Positions 47,416-59,418 of a stretch of 64,000 nt of DNA are shown piece after piece. Position numbers and translations under genes: made by a program. The stretch spans positions 21,419,001-21,483,000 of the forward strand of contig CM060979.1 in assembly GCA_030765065.1 (NCBI GenBank), in the 5' to 3' direction. This DNA is from Deroplatys truncata. Lineage: Eukaryota; Arthropoda; Insecta; Mantodea; Mantidae. Position 1 is the first letter of the stretch, and each line of letters starts with the position of its first letter. The notes under the pieces are model-generated. The model was given only the letters and a program-made list of their open reading frames with translations. It made no database searches and was not told the origin of the DNA.

Positions 47416-48372
47416 ATATATTATTGTCTCAAACATACTGAGTGATGAAACAACAAAGAATCGTTAATCTGATACCCTGTGTTGCAAATATAAATTCAAC
47501 GACTTTTCAATGTTTTCTCCTTGAGGGGTCTCGTCAAAAATCATATTTCTACAATCTATAGTAATATTTTCATAGCTTCCTCAAAAAGAACAAAATCATC
47601 TTACGATAAATCACTAAATTTATTATAGGATTTGTCTTGACTACTATTCATAATGCACCATTTTTACGGATATCTGGTGGGCACACAGAATGCGAATAAT
47701 CCCGATTTTTCGGCTCGTATGGCAACCCTATACAGTATATACAAATGTTATCTCTTTATTATTACCTACTATTAGTATAGGATACAGCAAACGAACAAGA
47801 ATGAAAGGAATCGGTGCGTGTCCCTCGCATTACAACAGTTCACGTAGAGCGCGCGCAAGTGAGAATTATGTGTGCTGCCATCTATCTAACACTTCCGCAG
47901 ATAACCGAGCCTTGCGAATTCGGTACTGCTCTCTGTTGCACATTTTCAAAACTACTCGACAATATTACTACTACCTCCTAGGCTGTCATAATAGCCTAAT
48001 CCCAGCGCTCGTAAATTAAACGCCCGCCCGACAGATGATGGACAGGTAACACGTAACAGACAAGCAGACGACATGGTGTCATTTTCCCTTAGTCTCCTCT
48101 ACCCCTAGTTACATTCCCTTAGAGCTACGAAATATGCATACTACATTATATTAGTCGCCATGTCAGACCTCCCCCCCCCCCCGCCAAAGTAGGAAGGGGG
48201 GTCATGGGAATGGCGCAGCCGCACAGCACACTGGATGCCGTGAGCCCCGGAATAATCAAATAGGGGTAGGTGAGCCAAGGCAGGGATAAACTCGTCCAGC
48301 CGCTCGTTTCGGAATAAAGGAAAGGATGCCATCAGCTGTATAACAGTATAAAACAAAAGGGAACAAACAAGC
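47416..48372. other. Intergenic, CpG-richer patch at 47790-48300
   Basis: Contains TATGGCAACCCTATAC near 47718, an isolated end of the GGGTTGCC family, and a C13 run at 48171-48183. Two unrelated open frames (47690-48019 + and 48141-48374 -) have no recognisable protein similarity. Confidence 0.35.
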
Positions 48373-48443
48373 AAATTTTAAAATCTGATGTGTTACATTC
48401 ACATGACTTTCTCTAGCCTCTATCGTTTGGGTGGAATACAAAT
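48373..48443 (+). repeat. Family U repeat, copy 14, left part (internal deletion)
   Basis: The U 5' end (AAAATCTGATGTGTTACATT) joins directly to the near-3' landmark TTTGGGTGGAATACAAAT. The 3' tip of the same copy reappears at 49414 after the inserted TIR element. Confidence 0.7.
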
Positions 48444-49413
48444 GAAGGGTACAGGGGGAAAACAATCAAATCCACCTTTGGCGAAATTTGAGATTCTGGT
48501 ACCAATGGATTCTATGTATTTAGTACTACATTCAACAGCTTCATACGTGTAATCCATACAAAATCAGCACAGATTAAAGGTGTCCAGGGGAAAAACAATC
48601 AAAGTCCTTTGTGAAATGGAAAAACATTCAGAGTCCATATACATTTTAAATGAGGGTAATTTTGTACTACTTCAGAAGAGTTTATTCTTTTAAATGTTGG
48701 TTAGCTTGGGTGTTTTAACTGTGTGACATACCTTAGCTCCTTGGAGTCCTATGTTATTGTTGACAAAACGTGCCATGCGCAGACTGAAAAGTAGCCAAAA
48801 TCTTTCTATTCAAGTTTAATTCCACTCTCCAAGGCAAATTACGACGACCTACAATCTCTGAAGAAACTCTGTTCTGAAAATGCTCAGCTCTATTTTACCA
48901 GTAGTCAACAATGAGTAATTCGGTGTAGATATTAAATAATTAATTTTATTGGTGTTTTATAGGTTACATTTTTCTAAGATCAACAGTTATGTATAATGTA
49001 ACCCATTCTATAAAGCAAGTGGACTGTGATTGTTGTTTTCAAGATTACCCGTAGTCAACAATAAGTAATTTGATGTAGAGATTGCATTAATTTCTTTGGT
49101 CTCTTTAGATATTATTAAATAATATCCCACAAATATTGTTTACGTTTTTCTAAGGCAGTTATGTATAATGTAAAACATTCTATAAAGTAGGTGGACTATG
49201 ATTGTTTTTGTTTGTAAACATGTGTACCTTCAGTTTTCATTGTTAATAAACAGGACCCTATAATACAGGACACTAATTTCAAAAGAAGGGCCTGTTAGAA
49301 AAATTGTTTTCTTTATGTCTAATGTGCTTAATCTGCTGCGTTTTTAAACTTCAATTTAAATTACTGCAAAGAATTAAAAAGTGGACTTTGATTGTTTTTC
49401 CGCTGTACCCTTC
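48444..49413. mobile_element. 970-bp TIR element with repeated subterminal motif, inserted in U copy 14
   Basis: The terminal ~33 bp is inverted: GAAGGGTACAG...AACAATCAAA-TCCAC on the left against GTGGACTTTGATTGTTTTTC...GTACCCTTC on the right. AAAT flanks both ends (48440-48443, 49414-49417), and the outer DNA joins into a U unit, which confirms the limits. The motif ACAATCAAA(G)TCCAC or its complement occurs at about 48461, 48593, 49019, 49190 and 49381. No coding capacity. Superfamily unknown; a 4-bp duplication is compatible with several. Confidence 0.85.
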
Positions 49414-50226
49414 AAATACTTCCCCTACTTACTATACGTAGTAGGTAGAGAAGCATTGCATTCCACCCAAAAATTCGATACCCAGATTTCACCGGAAACA
49501 CATGTTTTGAGGGCCCTGCATAAAAAATGTTTACAAAAATGTCCTCTGTGTGTGTGGACAGCATAACTCAAAAATCGAAAGTCGGATAAATGTTAAACTT
49601 GGTATTTAGGTTCAGTACCTTCCAAAGATGCGGCATGAAGATTTTTAAGAAAATCTCCCCACCCCAAACTACCCTTTACATGGAACATTTTTTAAACTTT
49701 TTATTTTCTAAAAAATGGCTCTAACGATTTGATTGTAATATCACATATTAAAGATATTTACATGACAAATAAAGTATATATCTTAAATTTTCTGGGAGTA
49801 GCCTGTAAAGTCCCCTTCATTCGGAAGGTATGTTCTTTAATCTTGTATAACTGATAAACGTTAAGCGATAGACGAAAACATACTTCAAAAAGAATACAGA
49901 TCTCTTTAAAACACACAATTTATTAGAAATAATTTTTTTTTGGCATCAGCCATTTCCGAGGAATCCATTATTAATGGTTCCAATTGTTCATTTCCTGGTC
50001 ATTCTTTTAATGTCCTGTCAACTTTCAGTTGTTTCTCGCGATTGCACGGAAACAGTATGTAATCTTAGGACCAGCATACGATGTGTAATGTAGTTATTTC
50101 TATAAAGGTTTATTTGGATTAAAATGTAGTAGATAGAAAAATAAGCTTTAGTAAGAATAGTTTATATACCCACTAATAAACGATGGAGGGTAGAGGGTCA
50201 TATGAATGTAGCACATCAGATTTTTA
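49414..50226 (-). repeat. Family U repeat, copy 15, joined tip-to-tip to copy 14
   Basis: 49414-49441 is the + strand 3' tip of copy 14 (ACTTCCCCTACTTACTATAC). From GTAGAGAAGCATTGCATTCC the unit is read in reverse to GTGCTACATTCATATG-complement sequence and CACATCAGATTTTT at 50226. The GTGTGTGTGG tract is at the standard position. Confidence 0.85.
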
Positions 50227-50228
50227 AA

Positions 50229-50490
50229 TATATTTTTACTTTCTATACTATTTACCTATAGTAAGTAGGGGAAATGTGCTATTGTATTAAAAAAAAATCC
50301 ACATTGAGAGTTCACTGGAAATGCACTTTTCGGGATACCCTGAATAAAAAGAAAGCATTTTTAGAAAAAAAAATTCCGAACAGCATAGTTCAAAAACAAA
50401 CAGTCGGTTAGATACCAAACTTGGTATTTAAGTTCAGCATCTTCCAAAGATGCGATAAGATTTATAACAAAATCTCCCCTCCGCTAACAT
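50229..50490 (-). repeat. Family U repeat, copy 16 (3' part only)
   Basis: Starts TATTTTTACTTTCTATACT and proceeds through CAGTCGG-TAGATACCAAAC and GATGCGATAAGA to AAAATCTCCC, where it stops. In tandem with copy 15. Confidence 0.75.
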
Positions 50491-50499
50491 ACCGCTTCT

Positions 50500-51200
50500 T
50501 CGGTTTTATATTCTGATAAGCTGCTTAATTTAATTTTATGAAAACATTTACACTCGTATGTACCGCTCGACTCCATTCCGGAATATCACGCTAATTCAGG
50601 CTGTGAATAAAGCACCATGCAACAACGCCACTGAAGCAAACAGACTGAGCCTGGTCACACTGGGCGTTCGAATAGGAAAATATGTTACACATGCTCTATA
50701 CCATACGAAATCCCGTATACCGCCCACTCTGACCTTAGGTTTTCGTGGTTTTCCCTGGTCGCTAAGCGAATGCTGGAATGGTTTCTCATCTACCACGAAT
50801 TTCCCTTTCATTCCGCTTCCTTCTTATCTTTCAGAATGCTTCTAGTTTTCGTGGCGTATGGCGGTGCCGAACAGATGGCGCGGATGCTTGCTCAAAGGAA
50901 TGAGCACCCCGTGGACACCTGAGAGCTCCTTGGTCGATAGGTCGCTCATCGCCCTCTCTAGGGTCTTCGAGTCTGGAACTGGTAGGTACTTCCGCGCGTC
51001 TCTGTGGCCTGTCTGACTACTAACTGTAGCTTCCTGTGGTTCCATCACTTCATCCCTTCCTCCTGGGATGGTAGCCACAATAGATTTATATAGGTCGTAG
51101 TGTCCTCCTCCATTGTATAACCTATACGTACCTACACCTACCAAACGGAATGGTCTGAGAGCGGGCACGCTAACGCGCCCCTATACACGAGCTCGTTTGT
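50500..51200. other. GC-richer stretch with unrecognised open frames on both strands
   Basis: Open frames at 50558-50845 (+, 95 codons), 50596-50811 (-) and 50842-51168 (-, 108 codons, including GGRDEVMEPQEATVSSQTG). Base composition is clearly above its surroundings. I recognise no protein family in any frame; it may be a transposon interior or an old gene fragment. Confidence 0.3.
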
Positions 51201-52298
51201 GTTCGAAAACATGAAGGTATAAATTAATAACCAAAACCTGTTCGATGGACAACTGTACGTGCAAGTTGATACTTTGTGACGGGATCGGAAATTTGTTGGA
51301 ACACCTGACTGTAGCAAGTGGACTTAAGTAGTCAAGAATTTGTAGGAATACGAGTATACTGCCAGTCAATGCGCATGCTCAAAACTACTAACAACTGCTC
51401 TTGGAAGAAACCTACATTCTTAACTTATTAACATTTTTGTTTCGTATGTAGACGTAAGTTTTGAGGTAAACATTTGATGGTGCACTATACATATAAACGC
51501 AATAATTCACTTACTAGAGGTTAGAATACAATACTGCACCCTGAAATTCAAACACTTCAAGAATGAACGCAGAAAAATGATTAAATGTATGGGAATTATG
51601 TATTTACTTTAGCACCCGGAGGCCGATTTGTTTCAAACCTCTTTTAATATTGTGCTAAATAATGTCCTAATTGCTTTTTGGAGCGTCTTTTTGGGGCAAA
51701 AGCTTAGTTGGCCACAATAAATGTTAAAAACAAAAAGTAATATTACAACACGCATGCGTCATGGTGATTCCGCCGTTAAGCGTACACGAGAAGGCGAGAT
51801 GGCTATGCATTTGAGCTAACCTAAAGTTCATTTCTCTGAAATTCAATATTATTTGTCATTAAGATCCAACATTGTATCAAGGTCAATTCGGCTTCTTCAC
51901 TAAGCGCTCAGATGTCAGTTTTTGCACATTTGTTCCAATCTCACTCCACTTGCCTTTCCTGGTTACTAAGGTTTTTCTGCTCCGATAGATAATTACCTAC
52001 TACTGAAACGAATATCATCTTGCTTGCAATTCTAACAAGTAATTTTGTTTCATGTAAAACTGTAAACTCTTACCTTCGTTACGTGAAATATCGCCAAAGA
52101 AATGTATTTCACACGAACAACTTTAGTTTCACTTGAAATGACCAGCATGAAATCAACTAAATTACTGTGATATTCTTTTGTTTTTCAATTGCGTGTGCAT
52201 ATTCGGTCTGCTTTTACATTATTATTTGCGATCAAATTAATGTTTTCTCACAGAATAATGTATAAAATGATATAAACTTACTCTTTTATGATTTTCTT

Positions 52299-52326
52299 AA
52301 AAAAAAAAAAACCATGCGCGCATGCG

Positions 52327-52368
<42 letters not shown>
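52299..52368. repeat. A13 / (GC)n / (CA)n compound tract
   Basis: Poly-A, then ~20 bp of alternating GC (CATGCGCGCGCGCGC), then ~17 CA units. A long alternating purine-pyrimidine tract. Confidence 0.9.
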
Positions 52369-52370
<2 letters not shown>

Positions 52371-53594
52371 TATAAAGACGAACTTCCGAATCTCCGAGTG
52401 ATACCAAAGTGGCATTAGGAACAGAAGGGAAAGCTGTAAATATCAAGATGAGGTGACGTAAAGGGACGTAGGGGGAAATGAGTGGGAGGTATTGAGAATG
52501 AAGGTGTAATGTGGTGCAAGTAGGGTTGGTATAACTTTTTTAATTTTTAAAATGTATTTCCAAACTAAAAATGTGTCCCCAAAACAACATTAGGGTATTA
52601 TTTAGTGCATATTAAGCATGGTTTAAAACAAATCAGTCTTCGGGTGCTAAACTAAATAATTACCATGTACCAATTGCGTTTCAGAACAATTCGCTTCACT
52701 GTGGTAACAGTCAAACCTTCAGTAGCAACACGAGTGCGGATAGTTTTTCGGTTTGAGGTTAACGAATGCTTGTTGACGTGATAATTATTAAGATACTGAA
52801 GGTCGAGACATAATATCTAATAACAATAAGTATGGATTTAAAAGCTCGGTTAAATTACCTAAGAAAAATTATAAGCAAATGGTAAGATAATTACTTACAT
52901 TGAGAGAACGATCAATAAAGAATGCAATGCGAGAACGGTGTCATTGTTTGTACTTTTAGTATAATCACTGAACTGGCTTACCTGATTCCATATCACCTTT
53001 TTGTTTCATGCGGGATTAGATCTTGTAGGTCACCCAATCTCGCCATCTTAGCAGTTTGTACCAACCGCCAAAAGTAAACAGGAAAATAGATGGGAATAGC
53101 TTCGATTCCTAAATCGAATCCAAGCAGAGATTATGGAAACAAAAAAATGAATGTAGAACTACATAAATAAATAAAGAAGAAAAAACTTTGTTATATTAGT
53201 TTTTGAGCATAATGCTTTAAAACTATCGATTAGTTCGATTCTGATTGGAAATAAGACATCAATGAGATAAAACATTGGCTGAAAGGCTCTCGTGTGTAAT
53301 TATCGCCGCAAGCACGCCCTCCCAGGGTGATATAAACAAATGGATTAAAATTAACACAAACAAATTTGCGTCTCATTTTCGCCTATGCAAAGTCTTCACA
53401 TTCATATTAAAAATACTGACAATTAATTAAGCTTTCTTACATTTGTTACTTTGAAGAAAGAGCGGTAAAATTTATCAACATTAAATAGAAAGATGTTTTA
53501 ATTTAAATAATGTTTGCAATAATAATATTTGTATATCAGCCGCTGAATGGTTTGTTAACCTTGTGCAGATACCAAGATATCGGAACAAATGCGG

Positions 53595-53629
53595 AAATCT
53601 ATAATAACATTGTCTGTTATTATAGATTT
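53595..53629. other. Perfect 15-bp inverted repeat with 5-nt loop
   Basis: AAATCTATAATAACA is followed by TTGTC and then its exact complement. AT-rich, so it may be a cruciform or chance; no associated element was recognised. Confidence 0.6.
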
Positions 53630-53867
53630 GTTTCTCGATTCGTTAAAACCAGAAATACTTCTCTATAATTATTTACACCTTAATTAAATCTTGTGCTGAG
53701 CACTGAAATAAAAATATAAGCTACCGTACTTCTTCAAATGTGAAATTTCAGAATTCTCAAACGAAAATATTGTACACATTCTAATTATATCGCAACAGGA
53801 AATTTAAGTGCTTACTACAGCACCCACAACATTATGTGCCTATCTCATAATATTTAAGTTCGGTGTC

Positions 53868-54470
53868 GTATACTCATATGACTTTCTCTCTCTACCAATT
53901 ACAAAACCATACACACGCATTCTTCTATCTACGTTACATGGTGTGGTTTTGTCTGGAAACGGTTTCAAATTAAGCATTAATGTTTAATGAAATACAAACA
54001 AACCAGGGCGTCATTTCATGGTATACAGAGGTCAATTACCCCCTCCAAGTTGTGAGAAACAATTAGGCTACTGGTTATTATTGCCGGAAGAAAAGTTGCT
54101 AGAACTGTACTTTTAGTACATATATGCATTTGACATTTAAAATATAAAAGATGATTTTCTCTTAGGTTAAATGTGTCGTTAAAACTCACATGAAAATTGA
54201 AACAACTGCTTCAGGCAATCTTGCCCCCACCCAAGCTGAAACTGAAATGACGCTCCTGGAACAAATGTTTTAAAAAGAAAACAAAAGAAATTCTGAAAAC
54301 GACAATGAGGGGCTGTTGCAAAGGAGAAGAAAAAAGAAGAATAATCGCAAAGCTTTTAAGCATGTTCCCTCAAATGATCGCAGAATATTTCGAAAAAGCG
54401 TCTAACGCTACGAAAAAAGGACGTTGAAATCATTTTAATGAACTCTACATCTTTCGTAACTTTCTATTTT
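53868..54470. repeat. Intergenic with a U 5'-end remnant at 53868-53950
   Basis: TCGTATACTCATATGACTTT-CTCTCTCTACC resembles the U 5' end; the remainder is unrelated AT-rich DNA. Confidence 0.45.
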
Positions 54471-55254
54471 CTTTACCATGTACATAGCCGGTAGGGAAGG
54501 TATTGCATTCCACCCAAAAATTCATACCGAAATTTCACCAAGAATACATGTTTCAAGGTCCCCTGAATAAATAAAAAAAATTTTTAGAAAAAGGTCCGTG
54601 TGTGTGTGTGTCTGTGAACAGAATAACCCAAAAACGAAAAGTGGGATCAGTACAACACTTGGTATTTAGGTTCAATACCTTTCAAAGATGCGACACAAGA
54701 ATTTTCAAGAAAATTCCCCAACTTTAACTACCGTTTATATGAAACACTTTCTGAAATTTTGATATCTTTAATTTTGTGGGAATAGCCTGTGAAGTCCTCT
54801 TCATTCGGAAGGAATTTTGTATAATCTTGTATAACTGGTGAACCTTAAGGATAGACGAAAACGTACCATATCAAAAATGTAGATCTGTTTAAAACACACA
54901 ATTTACTTCAAATAAGTTTTTCTGTGGCATAAGCCGTTTCTTAGATATCCGTTATTAAAGGTTGAATTGTTCAATACTTATTCTGTTAAAGTCTCATCAA
55001 TTTTTAACTATTTCTGGCGTTGCATGGAAACAATGGAATTTAAGGCCGGCATATAGCGCCCAGTTGTTAAATATTTGACTATCACTGTTCTCCTTGTATC
55101 CATAACAAAATGTGTAATGTAGCTATTTTAGCAAGGTTTACTTGGATTAAAATGTAGTAGATAGAAAGATAAGCTTTAGTAAGCATAGTTTGTATACCCA
55201 CTATTAAAGATAGAGGGTAGAGAAAGTCAGGTGAATGTATCACATCAGATTTTT
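54471..55254 (-). repeat. Family U repeat, copy 17
   Basis: Starts TTTTCTTTACCATGTACATA and ends GAGAAAGTCAGGTGAATG-ATCACATCAGATTTTTT. Contains GTGTGTGTGTGTGTCTGTG at the standard microsatellite position. Confidence 0.85.
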
Positions 55255-55777
55255 TCTATCTATCATTTCACAATTATACAAAATTATGCAAAACTCAATC
55301 GGAATAAAGAGATCTTCACAATCGGTTTATAAAATACTTAAAGTATACATTCTGTTCATGTAAATATCTCAGATCATGCTATTTTAACCTAACCTGCTAG
55401 AGTTGTTTTAGAGTAAATGTGTGGTGGTGTGGAGTTTAAGGGCCCGTCGACAGCTAGGTCATTTGGGCCCATTTAGAGTAAATAAAAATAATGTACACTT
55501 AATCAATAACGGATAGTTTGGGGTGAGGCATTTTTGTGAAAATCTTTATGTTGCATCTTTGAAAGACACTAGATTTAAATACAAAATTTGGTATTCATTT
55601 GACTTTTAGAAGTATACTGTCCAAACACTTACTCCTCTCACTCTCTCTCCTAGAAATGCTTTTTTTTTTTCCCCAGAGGACCTCATAATATTTATTTCTG
55701 ATTAAATCTTAACAAAATTGTGTGGAATGAATACTATCTCAAAGTAGATACTATAAGTAAGTTTAGAGAAAGTAAGA
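55255..55777 (+). repeat. Family U repeat, copy 18 (3' half, inverted relative to copy 17)
   Basis: Begins inside the unit (CACAATTATACAAAATTATG) and ends GTTTAGAGAAAGTAAGAATT. Carries an ~80-bp foreign insert with GGGCCCGTCGACAGC at 55430-55490. Confidence 0.7.
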
Positions 55778-55916
55778 ATTATGTTTCAACATTAAACACA
55801 CAATGATTTTAGTTCACAAAGTACTGCTAGCACATTTTTGAGGGTAATTGAATTTATGTAGAAAACTTGCTTACATTAATTCTCTATTATATTTTCCTTT
55901 CTATTTCTAATTTTAG

Positions 55917-56960
<1,044 letters not shown>

Positions 56961-58415
56961 ATAAGCATTACCGAACTTACTTTCCTATGCCACAAACCAC
57001 AGACAAAAATTTTTGTTTGCAGGGTGTGGAAAAACAATGTACATTAATTTGTAGAATGGAAAGGCAGTACCAATCTAAGCTTTTTAAGGTTAAGAGCATG
57101 TGGTTCTTATAATAACAAGAGTGCTGCATGAACATAATTGAAATCTGACTTCATGAAACATCATTTGCCAGTCAAAATTAAATGTAGCTCATTCAGGTGT
57201 GTAAATACTGTATCAACTAGTGAGTACTGATACACAAGAAACCATTACATGCGTGAACTGTACTAAACAACTTGTCTTAAAAATGCTGAATGGAGAAAAT
57301 CAAATATTTGTGTATACTTTAATTGAAGTTACATGTCCCAAAAGTTTGGACTAAAAAATCAAATGTTTACAGAGAAGTGTCAAAATATAAACAAACATCT
57401 ACAATTCTTGTTGGCTAATAAGGTCAACTTATTGTATCAAATGTTCATTATGACCACCGTTATCATGCTGTCAAACAACATAGTGATGTAACAAGGATTG
57501 GTGTGTTCTCTGAAATATCACACACAATAGTGACTAGTGCTGTACATATGACAGGTCACAAACAGGTTTTGCAATTGAAGAGTCCAAAATGACACATAGC
57601 GCATAGCGTCCTCATATTCTTATCCTCAAAATGCTGGAGCATTTTTGGTGCTGCCTTTCTACTCTACGATTTTCTGCACATTGTTTTTCTGCACGCAGCA
57701 TAATAGATGCAAGGTAGGACCAGAAATGGTAGAGAAATCAAAGGTTTCAGTGTCTGCTCTGGTCTGAGGTACATAATGCTATCATGTAAATGTGGTTCCC
57801 TGCAGGAGAAATATTAAATGCTTGAAATACAATAAATTATTTGTTCGTACTGTACTGAAAACTGAAGTAATCTACAACTATTAATGTGATTAACTTACTT
57901 TTGAGCAGATTAACAGCCCATTTCTCAATAAGGTGGAAGATGTCTAATACCACTGTTTACACTGGGGTGTATTATTAAATTTGTAATCAGTATTCTGTTT
58001 GAGTGTGTATTTGAAGGAAGTGCATACCTCTTTGAATGAATTTTACCACAGAGATCATAAACTCTCTTTATAAGCTATATTGCAGTAAAAAATAAAAGAA
58101 GTTTCAAATACTTTTTTATTTCAATATATTTTGAAGTACAAATTAAGTAGAAAATACAAGCTTTGTACTAGCGTATATCACCACAGTACAAAAGTATATA
58201 CATACAAGGTCATGGGTTATAAAATATTAATAACAAAGGTAAGACGCTTTGTCATTTCTACGTGAAAGGTATTGTTCATACAAATAACTGCTCCAAAGCT
58301 TGCTATTTATAATACAGAACAATATAATTAAGGCATTTGACTGTGGCAGTCACATCATTCACAACATTTAATGAGTAAATTGCTTTAAAATTTGACATAA
58401 CAGGTGCATTGAAAT
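56961..58415. other. Intergenic, no gene seen
   Basis: AT-rich with no recognised element. Confidence 0.35.
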
Positions 58416-59418
58416 TAGTGATGCGACCATACCACTATTTCTCGATACTTGATACCAATACTCAATATTCAATACTTCATACTCACTTTATTAAAAAAAT
58501 AACTGTGAAGGCAAGAGCGTGTTTACTGAATTATGTTCTTATTAATAGTTTTCTGTGTATAAACACGTGTAACCAATTTTGTATTGTGTGCTGATTCTGA
58601 ATTTGTTCTAATTGGCATTCTCCAATTAGCAATTTTTTTATCTTGATAATGCCACAGGTTATATATCCCATATTGTTAGTCATGGCTAAGAAAAATAATA
58701 ATAATTTATAATTACAATAATAATTTTTTTGCTTCCCTTTTTATGTAACTATATTTTGTGCTGAAAGCTTTCTTTTAAATGATTTTCTACTGACGTTATG
58801 GAAATTAGTGGTACAGTATATCTGTAAGTTATGCTCATGACCTGAGCTTGACTGCATAAACACAAACTAACAGATGGAAGGAAAGAACAAATATTTCCAT
58901 ACTCAGTATTATCTTACGTCTTAAGTTCTGTTTTGTTTCTGCTGGATTCACAGATTCTGGTCACCGGATAGGTAAAAGTAATGGCTTAGAGTGAGTCACC
59001 AAGCCAGGCTATTGCAGAAACGTGATTTAGTGCCATCAGCTAAATCAGCTTACTTCACAACTCAGTTAACGCTACATGTTACACGAGTACCTCTACTCTT
59101 TCCCCCATTGTTTTACATCTTTTCATTTAGAGACAAGGGTTTAGGAAATGTTGCATTGATTTACCCAGGAAATTCGGTCAAGGTCTGTCAAGAACTATAG
59201 TCCAGCAACTCTTGGGGACACATGTGAGGCAATAACATGAACTCTCATCTCCTTTCATTCCTTATCTAGCATAACATTAAATGCAATGACTTTCAATAAT
59301 GCAACATTTAAAAGTATCGGAACAGTATTGAAGGTTTGTCTCAAATTATTAGATGTACTTCAATACCACTGAGTATTAAGAGTATCAATGTATCAACGGT
59401 ATCGAGGTCTCATCCCTA
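58416..59418. mobile_element. hAT-like non-autonomous DNA element (1003 bp)
   Basis: Left end TAGTGATGCGACC...CGATAC and right end GTATCGAGGTCTCATCCCTA are imperfect inverted termini. Flanking 8-mers ATTGAAAT (58408-58415) and ACTGAAAT (59419-59426) match at 7 of 8 positions, the duplication length of hAT elements. No transposase motifs inside. Confidence 0.7.

Larger units (their letters stand above)
51201..53867. other. Intergenic, no gene seen; a (GC)n(CA)n tract at 52315-52368
   Basis: AT-rich with a perfect 15-bp hairpin at 53595-53629. No coding signal was found. Confidence 0.4.

Noticed and set aside
4232-55777. Helitron identity for family U
   Set aside because: The 5' end can be read as starting TC, but there is no CTRRT 3' terminus and no convincing terminal hairpin in the correct place.
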